A DNA stretch of 33,862 nt from contig CAMOKH010000044.1 of the NCBI GenBank assembly GCA_946617675.1, forward strand, positions 1-33,862. Reading direction: 5' to 3'. Below are positions 7,406 to 15,901 of the stretch, piece after piece. Below the pieces are notes generated by a model. The model was not told where the DNA came from. It worked only from the letters and a program-made list of their open reading frames with translations, and searched no databases. How positions within the stretch are numbered: the stretch's first letter is position 1; each line of letters opens with the position of its first letter. The stretch is from an uncultured Prevotellaceae bacterium (GTDB taxonomy: Bacteria; Bacteroidota; Bacteroidia; Bacteroidales; Bacteroidaceae). The position numbers were made by a program, and so were the translations under genes.

Positions 7406-8168
7406 CCTGCTCCCTCCACACCATTTGTGCCGACGCCTGGTGAGTGGCCAGCACCTTGACCTCGGCTATCTGGACGTGGGCCGGGGCGGCCGCTGCGAAG
7501 TAGACCACCTCGGCAATGTCCTTTCCCGTCAGGGGGTTGATGCCCGTGTAGAGCTTCTTGGCCCGGGCCTTGTCGCCGTGCAGCCTGACGTTCGAGAAGT
7601 TCGTCTCGACGAGTCCCGGCTTGACGTTGGTCACGCGGATGGGCGTGTCGTAGAGGTCGATGCGCAGCCCGTCGCTGAGCACCTTCACGGCCGCCTTCGT
7701 GGCGCAGTAGACGCTGCCGCCGGGGTAGGCGCCGTCGCCGGCGATGGAGCCGATGTTGATGACGTGGCCGCTGCCGCGGCTCACCATGCCTGGCACGACG
7801 AGGCGGGTCATCCTGAGCAGGCCCTTCACGTTGGTGTCAATCATGGTGAACGCCTCCTCCAGGTCGAGCTCGTGCTCCTTGTCGGTGCCTAAGGCCAGGC
7901 CGGCATTGTTCACCAGCACGTCGATGTCCTGCCACTTCTGAGGCAGGGCGGCAATGGCCCGGCTGACGGCCTCGCCGTCCCTGACGTCGCAGGGCATGAG
8001 CAGCACGTCGGTGCCATGCTGGGCCACGAGTTGCTCCTTGAGTGCCGTCAGCTTGTCCTCGCTGCGTGCGTTCAGTATCAGCCGGCATCCGTTTTCGGCG
8101 AACTTCCATGCGCAGGCCTCGCCGATACCCGACGACGCCCCGGTAATCAGTATGAGTTTCTGTTTCAT
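7395..8168 (-). CDS. Short-chain dehydrogenase/reductase (YdfG-like)
   Basis: A 257-residue SDR-family NAD(P)-dependent oxidoreductase. The cofactor motif TGASSGIG lies at 9-16, NNAG near 87-90, and the catalytic Ser/Tyr/Lys set is in NIGSIAGDGAYPGGSVYCATK. The overall pattern, including the VNNAGLALG segment, resembles YdfG-type enzymes that oxidise L-allo-threonine, serine and related 3-hydroxy acids. The substrate cannot be fixed from sequence. It starts 15 bp after the channel gene and overlaps ansA by 11 bp, so it belongs to the same operon. A link with amino acid metabolism (asparaginase next door) is an inference. Confidence 0.88.
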   Translation of the reverse strand: MKQKLILITGASSGIGEACAWKFAENGCRLILNARSEDKLTALKEQLVAQHGTDVLLMPCDVRDGEAVSRAIAALPQKWQDIDVLVNNAGLALGTDKEHELDLEEAFTMIDTNVKGLLRMTRLVVPGMVSRGSGHVINIGSIAGDGAYPGGSVYCATKAAVKVLSDGLRIDLYDTPIRVTNVKPGLVETNFSNVRLHGDKARAKKLYTGINPLTGKDIAEVVYFAAAAPAHVQIAEVKVLATHQASAQMVWREQDAN

Positions 8169-8183
8169 CTTCGCTTGTGTTTT

Positions 8184-10526
8184 TTATTTTTGTATAATGT
8201 GTATGTCGCGCTGTGGGAACGGAATCTCGATGCCGTTCTTGCCCAGGGTGTCGTAGACGCACTTCAGCACGTCGCTGACGACGTAGGACTTCTTCGGCGC
8301 GTCGGCCCAGACGAAGAGCTTGAAGTCGACGCTCGAGTCGTTCATCTGGGCCACAACCGACTTGACCTTCTTCGTGGGGTCAATCCACTGGTGGTGCAGC
8401 TGGTTGACGGCGTCCTCGACGACCTGCGTCACCTGCCTGAGGTTCGAGCCGTAGGCCACGCCGAAGGGCACGACGGCCAGCACGTAGCCGTGGTTCTTGG
8501 TCAGGTTCTTGTAGTTCTTGGTGAACAGCTGTGAGTTCTGGAACGTGATGACCTCGCCGTAGAGCGACTCGACGACGGTCGACGTGTAGCTGATGCTGGC
8601 CACGCGGCCCATGGTGCCATCGACCTCGATCCAGTCGCCCACTTTCACACGGCCGGCCATGAGCGAGGCGCCGTAGTAGATGTTCTCGATGATGTCCTTC
8701 GAGGCGAAACCGATACCCGTTGACAGTCCGCCCGAGATGGCGACGAGCCACGTGACGCTGATGTCGAGGATGCCGAGCGAGACGAGTGCCCAGATGCCCC
8801 AGACGAGCACCTGAATGACGTTGCGGCCCATGACCTCGCGGCTTTGTGCCGTCGTGGGATCCTGCTGGCGGTAGTGGAGCCGCAGCAGGTCGAGCACGGT
8901 TGAGCTGATGTAGCGGAAGAGGAACCAGAGGTTGACCACCATCGACAGCTTCATGATGCTGACCTTCAGGTTCTTCATGTCGATGAAGTTGCGGCGGAAG
9001 AGGTCCATGCAAAGGTCGCTCAGGTTGAAGACGTCGGCGGCCCAGTAGATGCTGAGCATCACCGACAGGACGGCCATGACGGGCAGCGCCACGGTGTAGA
9101 GCAGGCGGTAGAGCCAGCTCTTGGTGATGGGTGCCTCCTCGAGTCCGTGCCGGCTGCCGTAGAGGTGGACGTACTGACGGACGCAGGTGATGGTCAGTAT
9201 GCACGTCAGCTGCATGACCCACCAGATGAGCACCTGAACGGCGAGCAGCGTGTAGCCCGTCCACGAGAGCACTACCGAGGTGACGAACACCAGCAGCGAG
9301 ACGTAGGTGTAGAACATGTCGGACCTGGGCACGCGCTTGTTGTGACGCCTGATGACGAACCACTGCCAGAGCGAGCAGGCCAGCAGCACGGGCGGGAAGA
9401 TGAGGTTCACCAGCTGGTTGGGTATGAGTATGATGCGGAACGAGATGACGACGAAGCCGATGACGACCAGCGGGGCGTAGATGAGGAAGGCGCTCTTAAT
9501 CTGCTCGCCGCTGACGCGCAGCAGCAGCGAGATGAGGATGACGCCTAAGAGCCAGGCGTACTCGATAAGCAGGTCGCTGGCCATGATGAAGAAGTTCTGC
9601 TCGAGCGTGGCGCGCAGTATGCCCATGATGAGGGCAAAGGTGACGGTGGTGGTGGCCAGGATGATGCACGTCCGCTTCTTCAGGAACTCCGGCGTTTGGA
9701 ACCGCTTTGGCAGCAGGAACCTGAATACCAGCAGGTTAAGTCCGGTGGCTATGAGCACGTAGACGAGTATGATGCCGAAGAGTCCGAAGATGACGTTCGA
9801 GTCCCACTGCGACCCCTTCTCGCTCGTGCGGTACTTGTCGGCTATCGTCTCGCGGGTCTCCCTGAGGCTGTGCTGCAGGCTCTTGAGAATGGCGAAGTAG
9901 TTTCGCCCGCCGTTGCGGAAGATGCCCGTCTGAATGTCGTTATACCGTCGTCCGGCGTAGTCGTTCAGGCTCTTCAGCCTGTTCTCAGTCACCTCGTAGT
10001 AGTGTATGTAGTCGGTAATCTGTTCGCGGTTCTCGACCAGCGTGTTGCGGATGTTCGTGGCCAGCGTCAGACAGACGTTGCGGTTCACGCGGCCACGGTC
10101 GCTGAGCATGTTGCCGTGCATCGACGTGAGGCTGCTCACGAGGCTGTCGTACTTGGCAATGTCGCTGTCGGTGGCGGCCAGGAAGTCGAGGAAGGGCAGC
10201 TGCGACCGTCGGAACTGGTTGTACTGCTCGGTAGCCTGGTGGCAGGCGTAGGTCAGGTCGAAGACGTAGTTCTGCTTCTGAGAGTAGAGCATCAGGGCGT
10301 TCTGTCCCGACTGCTTCATGGTCTCCATGAGCTGGCCGAAGATTTGTTCGTTCTGTTGTTTCCGTTCCGACGTCATGTTGGTCAGGTCGCGGTGATACTC
10401 CATCAGCTCCGTCCGCAGAATCTCAAGGGTCTTGTCGAGGTCGCGCTCTTTCAGCACGGCATGGGCGCGGGGCAGCGCTATGACCAGCGTCAGCAGTATG
10501 AGGGTAAGTCTCTTCATTGTCGTCAT
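8184..10526 (-). CDS. Large mechanosensitive ion channel, MscS family
   Basis: A 780-residue inner-membrane protein much longer than MscS itself. A signal peptide (about 1-22, ending AHA) is followed by a coiled-coil-prone periplasmic domain of ~230 residues. Around ten hydrophobic segments follow (about 245-560), then the MscS pore helix and beta domain: SGGLSTGIGFASKDIIENIYYG, VKVGDWIEVDGTMGRV and FQNSQLF, and finally a cytoplasmic alpha/beta domain. This layout resembles the long MscK/MscM-type channels that release solutes during hypo-osmotic shock. Two in-frame ATGs, at 10526 and 10517, are both close to the promoter, and the first is used here. It is the first gene of the operon with the SDR, ansA and rbr genes. 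Confidence 0.9.
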   Translation of the reverse strand: MTTMKRLTLILLTLVIALPRAHAVLKERDLDKTLEILRTELMEYHRDLTNMTSERKQQNEQIFGQLMETMKQSGQNALMLYSQKQNYVFDLTYACHQATEQYNQFRRSQLPFLDFLAATDSDIAKYDSLVSSLTSMHGNMLSDRGRVNRNVCLTLATNIRNTLVENREQITDYIHYYEVTENRLKSLNDYAGRRYNDIQTGIFRNGGRNYFAILKSLQHSLRETRETIADKYRTSEKGSQWDSNVIFGLFGIILVYVLIATGLNLLVFRFLLPKRFQTPEFLKKRTCIILATTTVTFALIMGILRATLEQNFFIMASDLLIEYAWLLGVILISLLLRVSGEQIKSAFLIYAPLVVIGFVVISFRIILIPNQLVNLIFPPVLLACSLWQWFVIRRHNKRVPRSDMFYTYVSLLVFVTSVVLSWTGYTLLAVQVLIWWVMQLTCILTITCVRQYVHLYGSRHGLEEAPITKSWLYRLLYTVALPVMAVLSVMLSIYWAADVFNLSDLCMDLFRRNFIDMKNLKVSIMKLSMVVNLWFLFRYISSTVLDLLRLHYRQQDPTTAQSREVMGRNVIQVLVWGIWALVSLGILDISVTWLVAISGGLSTGIGFASKDIIENIYYGASLMAGRVKVGDWIEVDGTMGRVASISYTSTVVESLYGEVITFQNSQLFTKNYKNLTKNHGYVLAVVPFGVAYGSNLRQVTQVVEDAVNQLHHQWIDPTKKVKSVVAQMNDSSVDFKLFVWADAPKKSYVVSDVLKCVYDTLGKNGIEIPFPQRDIHIIQK

Positions 10527-10542
10527 TAGTCGTTTGTAGGCG

Positions 10543-10573
10543 CAAAGGTAGGCAAAAATGCAAAAATATCAAA
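10543..10573 (-). promoter_or_regulatory. Promoter of the mechanosensitive-channel operon
   Basis: On the minus strand, TTTG (10573-10570), 19 bp, TACCTTTG (10550-10543). The leader to the ATG at 10526 would be about 12 nt. It is arranged divergently with the sugar-kinase promoter in a 90-bp shared spacer. Confidence 0.75.
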
Positions 10574-10603
10574 GTAAAATGCCGTTTTTTAATTTTATTT
10601 GTT

Positions 10604-10611
10604 TACTTTTG
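10604..10611 (+). promoter_or_regulatory. -7 element of the sugar-kinase promoter, almost abutting the start codon
   Basis: TACTTTTG ends only 5 nt before the ATG at 10617. A start site at the usual spacing gives an mRNA with essentially no leader. No strong -33 TTTG is seen, only a T-rich stretch about 20 bp upstream. Confidence 0.55.
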
Positions 10612-10616
10612 TACCC

Positions 10617-11453
10617 ATGAAACTGATAGCTGACAGCGGAAGCACCAAAACCGACTGGGTGCTGACCGACGGTGACGGCGTCAGGCAGCGCTGCCTGACG
10701 CAAGGCATCAACCCCATACACCAGAGCGAGGACGCCATACGGCGCGTGCTGCTCGACGAGCTGCTGCCCCAGCTGGGCGACGGTCTCGCCGGCTTGCACG
10801 TCGAGTTCTACGGCAGCGGCGTGCGCCCTGAGATGGAGGCCCCGATGAACGCGCTGCTCGGCGAAGTGTTACCCTCGGCCTCGGTCGAGTCGCACAGCGA
10901 CCTGCTTGGTGCGGCCCGAGCCCTCTGTGGCCACGCCGAGGGCGTAGCCTGCATACTGGGCACGGGCGCCAACTCCTGTCTCTACGACGGCAGCCGAATC
11001 GTGAGCAACACGCCGCCCTTGGGCTACATCCTTGGCGACGAGGGCAGTGGGGCCGTCCTGGGGCGGCAGCTGCTCAATGCGCTGTACAAAGGCTTTATGC
11101 CGGAGCATCTTCTCTTTGAATTTCAAGAGTTTACGGGCATGACGATGGCCGACGTCATCAACCGCGTCTATCGTCAGCCGATGGCCAACCGCTTCCTGGC
11201 TTCGCTGTCGCCGTTCGTCAGTGCCCATTTAGACGTCGCCGAGGTCAGCCAGATGGTCGTCGGTTGCCTGCGCGACTTCTTCCGCCGCAATGTCGTGCAG
11301 TACGGCCGCCCTGACCTGCCCGTGGGCTTCGTGGGCAGCATTGCCTACTGCTACCAGCAGCAGCTCGCTGAGGCTGCCGCTGCCGAAGGCTTCAGCGTGG
11401 GCCGCGTCCTGCGCAGCCCCATCGACGGGCTCGTCAACTACCGCCAATCCTAA
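10617..11453 (+). CDS. BadF/BadG/BcrA/BcrD-type sugar kinase (N-acetylglucosamine kinase-like)
   Basis: A 278-residue ASKHA-fold ATPase. Phosphate-1 motif DSGSTKTDW (6-14), an adenosine/phosphate-2 segment LGTGANSCLYDG and GYILGDEGSG follow the pattern of eukaryotic-type NAG kinases and bacterial relatives that phosphorylate N-acetylglucosamine or related amino sugars. No signal peptide: cytoplasmic. The start is the ATG at 10617. An in-frame TTG upstream would place the -7 promoter element inside the gene, so it is rejected. The gene lies 22 bp ahead of a secreted mannanase and probably shares its transcript. The substrate is unproven. Confidence 0.8.
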   Translation: MKLIADSGSTKTDWVLTDGDGVRQRCLTQGINPIHQSEDAIRRVLLDELLPQLGDGLAGLHVEFYGSGVRPEMEAPMNALLGEVLPSASVESHSDLLGAARALCGHAEGVACILGTGANSCLYDGSRIVSNTPPLGYILGDEGSGAVLGRQLLNALYKGFMPEHLLFEFQEFTGMTMADVINRVYRQPMANRFLASLSPFVSAHLDVAEVSQMVVGCLRDFFRRNVVQYGRPDLPVGFVGSIAYCYQQQLAEAAAAEGFSVGRVLRSPIDGLVNYRQS

Positions 11454-11475
11454 CAACAAAACAGCAATAACCACT

Positions 11476-12789
11476 ATGAAAGCAAAGCTACTGACACTCA
11501 TCACCTCCTGTCTGCTGTGCTGCGGCGGTGAAGCAGCCCTCACCGCCTGCAGTCAAGCCGCCCCGCAGTCGCCCTTCGTCACCGTAGAGAACGGTCACTT
11601 CATGCGCGCGGGCAAACCTTATTATTATGTAGGCACCAACTTCTGGTATGGCGCCATCCTCGGCTCAGAGGGCCAGGGCGGCGACCGCGAGCGACTGGCC
11701 CGCGAGCTCGACGAGATGAAGCGCATGGGCATCGACAACCTGCGTATCCTCGTGGGCTCCGACGGCGAGCGCGGTTTCAAGACCAAGGTTGAGCCCACGC
11801 TGCAGGTCAGCCCCGGCGTCTATAACGACACCATCCTGGCCGGCCTCGACTATCTGCTCATGGAGATGGGCAAGCGCCAGATGGTGGCCGTGCTCTACCT
11901 GAACAACTCGTGGGAGTGGAGTGGGGGCTACGGCTTCTACCTGGAGCACGCAGGGCTCGGCCCCCAGCCGCGGCCCGACGACGTGGGCTATCCGGCCTTC
12001 ATGGCCGCCATGGCGCAGTATGCCACCAACGAGCGCGCACACCAGCTGTTCTACGACTACGTGCGCTTCATCCTGGGACGCACCAACCGCTACACGGGCC
12101 TGAAGTACACCGACGACCCCGCCATCATGTCGTGGCAGATAGGCAACGAGCCGCGCGCCTTCAGCCGCGAGGCACTGCCCGCCTTCGAGCGCTGGATCAG
12201 CGAGGCCGCAGCCCTCATTCGCTCGCTCGACAAGAACCACCTCATCTCCATCGGCAGCGAGGGCTCCTGGGGCTGCGAGAATGACTACGGCACGTGGCAG
12301 CGCATATCGGCCGACCGTAATGTCGACTACTGCAACGTCCACCTCTGGCCCTACAACTGGGGCTGGGTGAAGCCCGACTCGCTCGTCGAGCAGCTGCCCG
12401 TGGCCTGCGCCAACACCAAGGACTACATTGACCGCCACCTCGCCATCTGCGACAGCATCGGCAAGCCGCTGGTCATGGAGGAGTTCGGCTATCCCCGCGA
12501 CGGTTTCCAGTTCGCCCAGGGTACGCCCACCGTCGGCCGCGACGGTTACTACAAGTACGTCTTCTCGCTGGTGGCCGAGAATGCCGGCCGTGGTGGCAAG
12601 TTTGCCGGCTGCAACTTCTGGGGCTGGGGCGGCTTTGCCCGTCCGCAGCACGAGCAGTGGCAGGTGGGCGACGACTACACCGGCGACCCTGCCCAGGAGG
12701 CCCAGGGCCTGAACTCCGTCTTTGCCACCGACACCACCACGCTCTCCGTCGTGCGCGAGCAGGTGGAGCTGATGAGCGGACTGAAATAA
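11476..12789 (+). CDS. GH5-family endo-beta-1,4-mannanase, predicted lipoprotein
   Basis: A 437-residue glycoside hydrolase of the GH5 (subfamily 7-like) mannanase type that cuts the beta-1,4-mannan backbone. The general acid/base is predicted as E225 in SWQIGNEPR and the nucleophile as E336 in VMEEFGYPRD. Aromatic subsite residues are in CNVHLWPYNWGW. The N-terminus has a hydrophobic stretch and a lipobox LTAC with Cys25, so it is probably anchored to the outer membrane. A longer in-frame extension into the kinase gene is rejected because it lacks a signal peptide. There is no SusC/SusD pair or GH26/GH130 partner in the window, so this is not a classic mannan utilisation locus. Confidence 0.9.
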   Translation: MKAKLLTLITSCLLCCGGEAALTACSQAAPQSPFVTVENGHFMRAGKPYYYVGTNFWYGAILGSEGQGGDRERLARELDEMKRMGIDNLRILVGSDGERGFKTKVEPTLQVSPGVYNDTILAGLDYLLMEMGKRQMVAVLYLNNSWEWSGGYGFYLEHAGLGPQPRPDDVGYPAFMAAMAQYATNERAHQLFYDYVRFILGRTNRYTGLKYTDDPAIMSWQIGNEPRAFSREALPAFERWISEAAALIRSLDKNHLISIGSEGSWGCENDYGTWQRISADRNVDYCNVHLWPYNWGWVKPDSLVEQLPVACANTKDYIDRHLAICDSIGKPLVMEEFGYPRDGFQFAQGTPTVGRDGYYKYVFSLVAENAGRGGKFAGCNFWGWGGFARPQHEQWQVGDDYTGDPAQEAQGLNSVFATDTTTLSVVREQVELMSGLK

Positions 12790-12826
12790 AATCTTTCCCC
12801 AAAAAAGAAATTGATAGAGCCGTTGC

Positions 12827-12858
12827 TTGCATAATTACAAAAAAAATATGTAATTTTG
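12827..12858 (+). promoter_or_regulatory. Promoter of the M13 peptidase operon
   Basis: TTG at 12827-12829, 21 bp, TAATTTTG at 12851-12858. The predicted leader is about 28 nt to the ATG at 12892. Confidence 0.7.
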
Positions 12859-12891
12859 CAGGCTGTAAACAATTAACAGCAAAATAAAGAC

Positions 12892-14940
12892 ATGAAACTG
12901 AAGAAACTCTTAACGTTGACATTAACGGGAACATTAACCATGACATCGGTTACGACAATGGCAGGCGAGCCCCTGAAGTCGGGGCTGAACCCTGCCGACA
13001 TGAACACCAGCGTCAGGGCTGGCGACGACTTCTACGAGTACGCCTGCGGCGGCTGGATGAAGGCCAACCCCCTGCCTGCCGCCTATTCGCGCTATGGCAG
13101 CTTCGACCGTCTGGCTGAGGATAACAACAAGCGTATCAACGCTATACTGAAGGAACTTGGAAGTAATACTTACACCCAGGGCACCATCGAGCAGAAACTC
13201 TCTGACTACTACAAGCTGGCGATGGACTCCGTGCGCCGCGAGCAAGAGGGCGTGAAGCCCGTCATGCCGCTCATCAAGAAGCTCGAGGGCGCCAAGACCA
13301 TCAAGCAGCTGTTCGACGTGCAGCTCGAGATGGCCAAGTATGGCGACTCGGAGTTCTACCGCGCCGGCATGGGTGCCGACGAGAAGAATGCCTCGCAGAA
13401 TATTCTGAGCGTCAACCAGGGCGGACTGACGCTGGGCCAGAAGGACTACTACCTGGAGACCGACGAGGCCACGACGAAGATTCGCGAAGCCTACAAGAAG
13501 CACATCGTGCGCATGTTCCAGCTCTTCGGCTTCTCGAAGAGTCAGGCCACGAAAAAGATGCAGAACGTCTTCCGCCTCGAACTGGAGCTGGCCAAGGTGT
13601 CGAAGAGCCGCACCGAGCTCCGCGACCCGCAGGCCAACTACAACAAGACGACGCTTGCCGACTTTAACGCCAAATATCCTAACCTGAAGCTCGAGCAGGT
13701 GATGAACGCCCAGGGTCTGGAGAGCCGCTACATGCAGGAGCTCGTCGTCGGCCAGCCCGCCTTCATGGAGGGTGCCAACAAACTGCTGGCCAAGATGAAG
13801 CCCGCCGAATACCGCGACTACATGGAGTGGGGCGTCATCGTCAGTGCCGCCGGCTACCTGAACGACGAGGTGCGCGAGGCCAACTTCGACTTCTTCGGCC
13901 GCACGATGTCGGGCCGCAAGGAGGACCATCCGCTCTGGCGCCGCGCCACCAGCCAGGTGCAGTCGGCAATGGGTCAGGCCCTGGGTCGCATCTATGTCGA
14001 CAAGTACTTCCCCGCCGCCTCGAAGGAGCGCATGCTGAAGCTGGTGAAGAACCTGCAGATCGCCCTCGGCGAGCGTATTGCCGCCCAGGACTGGATGGAC
14101 GACTCGACGAAGGTGAACGCCCTGCTGAAGCTCAGTACGTTCTACGTCAAGGTGGGCTATCCCGACAAGTGGATTGACATGACCAAACTGACCGTCGACC
14201 CGAAGAAGTCGCTGTACGACAACCATATAGCCACACTGAAGTTCTGGAACGACTACTACATCGACCACACCGCCGGCAAGCCCGTCGACATTGACGACTG
14301 GTACATGACGCCGCAGACGGTGAATGCCTACTACAACCCGACGACCAACGAGATTTGTTTCCCCGCCGGCATCCTGCAGGTGCCCTTCTTCGACATGACT
14401 GCCGACGACGCCTTCAACTACGGTGCCATCGGCGTGGTCATCGGGCACGAGATGACTCACGGCTTCGACGACCAGGGTCGCCAGTTCGACAAGGATGGTA
14501 ACATGCACGACTGGTGGAAGGCCTCCGACGGACGGAACTTCACCGAGCGCACCGACAAGTACGCCGACTTCTTCTCGCAGATCAACGTGCTGCCCGACCT
14601 GAAGGCCAACGGACGGCTGACCCTCGGCGAGAACCTGGCCGACCACGGCGGTCTGCAGGTGGCCTACGCTGCCTTCAAGAATGCCACGAAGAACCAGCCG
14701 CTGCCCGTCATCGACGGACTGACCGCCGACCAGCGCTTCTTCCTGGCCTACGCCGGCGTCTGGGCTGGCAACATCACCGAGGCCGAGATTCGTAACCGCA
14801 CGAAGAGCGACCCCCACGCCCTGGGCCGCTGGCGCGTCAACGGCGCACTGCCCCACATCGACGCCTGGTACGAGGCCTTCGGCGTGAAGGAGGGCGACAA
14901 GATGTTCATACCCAAGTCGCAGCGTCTGCAGCTGTGGTAA
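12892..14940 (+). CDS. pepO: M13-family (neprilysin/PepO-type) zinc metallopeptidase
   Basis: A 682-residue exported endopeptidase of the neprilysin family that cleaves short peptides on the N-side of hydrophobic residues. The signal peptide is about 1-24 (ends TMA-GEP). The large N-terminal M13 domain is complete. The catalytic domain has NAYYNPTTNEICFPAGILQ, the zinc motif HEMTH at 519-523 and the third-ligand motif ENLAD with E580. A C-terminal RWRVNGALPHIDAWYEAF block matches the family's substrate-binding end. It lacks the usual terminal cysteine-tryptophan motif of mammalian enzymes, as is common in bacteria. It probably acts in the periplasm or at the surface, perhaps in peptide nutrition. 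It is followed after 43 bp of pure heptad repeat by metA. Confidence 0.93.
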   Translation: MKLKKLLTLTLTGTLTMTSVTTMAGEPLKSGLNPADMNTSVRAGDDFYEYACGGWMKANPLPAAYSRYGSFDRLAEDNNKRINAILKELGSNTYTQGTIEQKLSDYYKLAMDSVRREQEGVKPVMPLIKKLEGAKTIKQLFDVQLEMAKYGDSEFYRAGMGADEKNASQNILSVNQGGLTLGQKDYYLETDEATTKIREAYKKHIVRMFQLFGFSKSQATKKMQNVFRLELELAKVSKSRTELRDPQANYNKTTLADFNAKYPNLKLEQVMNAQGLESRYMQELVVGQPAFMEGANKLLAKMKPAEYRDYMEWGVIVSAAGYLNDEVREANFDFFGRTMSGRKEDHPLWRRATSQVQSAMGQALGRIYVDKYFPAASKERMLKLVKNLQIALGERIAAQDWMDDSTKVNALLKLSTFYVKVGYPDKWIDMTKLTVDPKKSLYDNHIATLKFWNDYYIDHTAGKPVDIDDWYMTPQTVNAYYNPTTNEICFPAGILQVPFFDMTADDAFNYGAIGVVIGHEMTHGFDDQGRQFDKDGNMHDWWKASDGRNFTERTDKYADFFSQINVLPDLKANGRLTLGENLADHGGLQVAYAAFKNATKNQPLPVIDGLTADQRFFLAYAGVWAGNITEAEIRNRTKSDPHALGRWRVNGALPHIDAWYEAFGVKEGDKMFIPKSQRLQLW

Positions 14941-14982
14941 ATTGTGAATTATGAATTCTGAATTCTGAATTGTGAATTGAAG
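14941..14982. repeat. Six tandem 7-bp units (ATTnTGA type)
   Basis: ATTGTGA, ATTATGA, ATTCTGA, ATTCTGA, ATTGTGA, ATTGAAG run without interruption from the base after the peptidase stop to one base before the metA ATG. The intergenic region is the array and nothing else. Confidence 0.9.
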
Positions 14983-14983
14983 A

Positions 14984-15901
14984 ATGCCATTAAGACTTCC
15001 TGACCGGCTTCCGGCCATTGACTTGCTGAAGCAGGAGAATATCTTCGTGATGGGCGATGCCCGGGCTCACGCCCAGGACATCCGCCCGCTGAAGATTGTC
15101 ATCCTGAACCTGATGCCGCTGAAGATTACGACCGAGACAGACCTCGTGCGCCTGCTCTCGAACACCCCGCTGCAGCTGGACATCAACTTTATGAAACTGC
15201 AGAGCCACACACCTAAGAACACGCCGATAGAGCACATGATGATGTTCTACCGCAGCTTTGAGGACATGCAGAACGAGAAGTTCGACGGGATGATCATCAC
15301 CGGAGCACCCGTCGAGCAACTGGACTACGAGGAGGTGAGCTACTGGGACGAGATAACCCGCATCTTTGCCTGGGCGCGAACCCACGTCACCAGTACGTTG
15401 TACATCTGCTGGGCGGCCCAGGCCGGGCTGTACTATCACTATGGTGTGCCTAAATATCAGCTGCCGAAGAAGATGTTCGGCATCTTCCCGCAGACGCCGC
15501 TCGACGCACAGCTGCCCATCTTCCGAGGCTTCGACGACACGTTCAAGATGCCGCACAGCCGCCATACCGAGCTTCACCGTGACGACATCCTGGCGCGGCC
15601 CGAGCTGACGCTGATAGCTGAGAGCGAAGAGAGCGGCGTGAGCATCGTCATGGCACGCGGCGGCCGTGAGTTCTTCATCACCGGCCACCTGGAGTATGCC
15701 CCCGACACGCTCGACCGCGAATACCGTCGCGACCGCGACATCCGCGACGACGTTGACCTGCCGCGCAACTACTACCGCAACGACGACCCCGAGCAGGGGC
15801 CGGTAGTGACCTGGCGCGCCCATGCCAACCTCTTCTATGCCAACTGGATAAACTACTACGTCTATCAGGAGACACCGTATAACATCAACGAGATTGCGTG
15901 A
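14984..15901 (+). CDS. metA: Homoserine O-acyltransferase MetA, predicted acetyl-CoA-using
   Basis: A 305-residue enzyme of methionine biosynthesis that acylates homoserine. The catalytic triad is in place: Cys142 (YICWAAQA), His235 and Glu237 (TGHLEY). Residue 111 is Glu (GAPVEQLDYEEV). In this family Glu111 is associated with acetyl-CoA and Gly111 with succinyl-CoA, so the product is predicted to be O-acetyl-homoserine despite the common name homoserine O-succinyltransferase. Length and start agree with the family. Its stop overlaps the start of the next gene by 4 bp (GTGA). Confidence 0.95.
   Translation: MPLRLPDRLPAIDLLKQENIFVMGDARAHAQDIRPLKIVILNLMPLKITTETDLVRLLSNTPLQLDINFMKLQSHTPKNTPIEHMMMFYRSFEDMQNEKFDGMIITGAPVEQLDYEEVSYWDEITRIFAWARTHVTSTLYICWAAQAGLYYHYGVPKYQLPKKMFGIFPQTPLDAQLPIFRGFDDTFKMPHSRHTELHRDDILARPELTLIAESEESGVSIVMARGGREFFITGHLEYAPDTLDREYRRDRDIRDDVDLPRNYYRNDDPEQGPVVTWRAHANLFYANWINYYVYQETPYNINEIA

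Noticed and set aside
12934..15018. Minus-strand 694-codon open frame antisense to the M13 peptidase
   Set aside because: Shadow of a GC-rich gene with no domain or signal; the plus-strand peptidase has all catalytic motifs.
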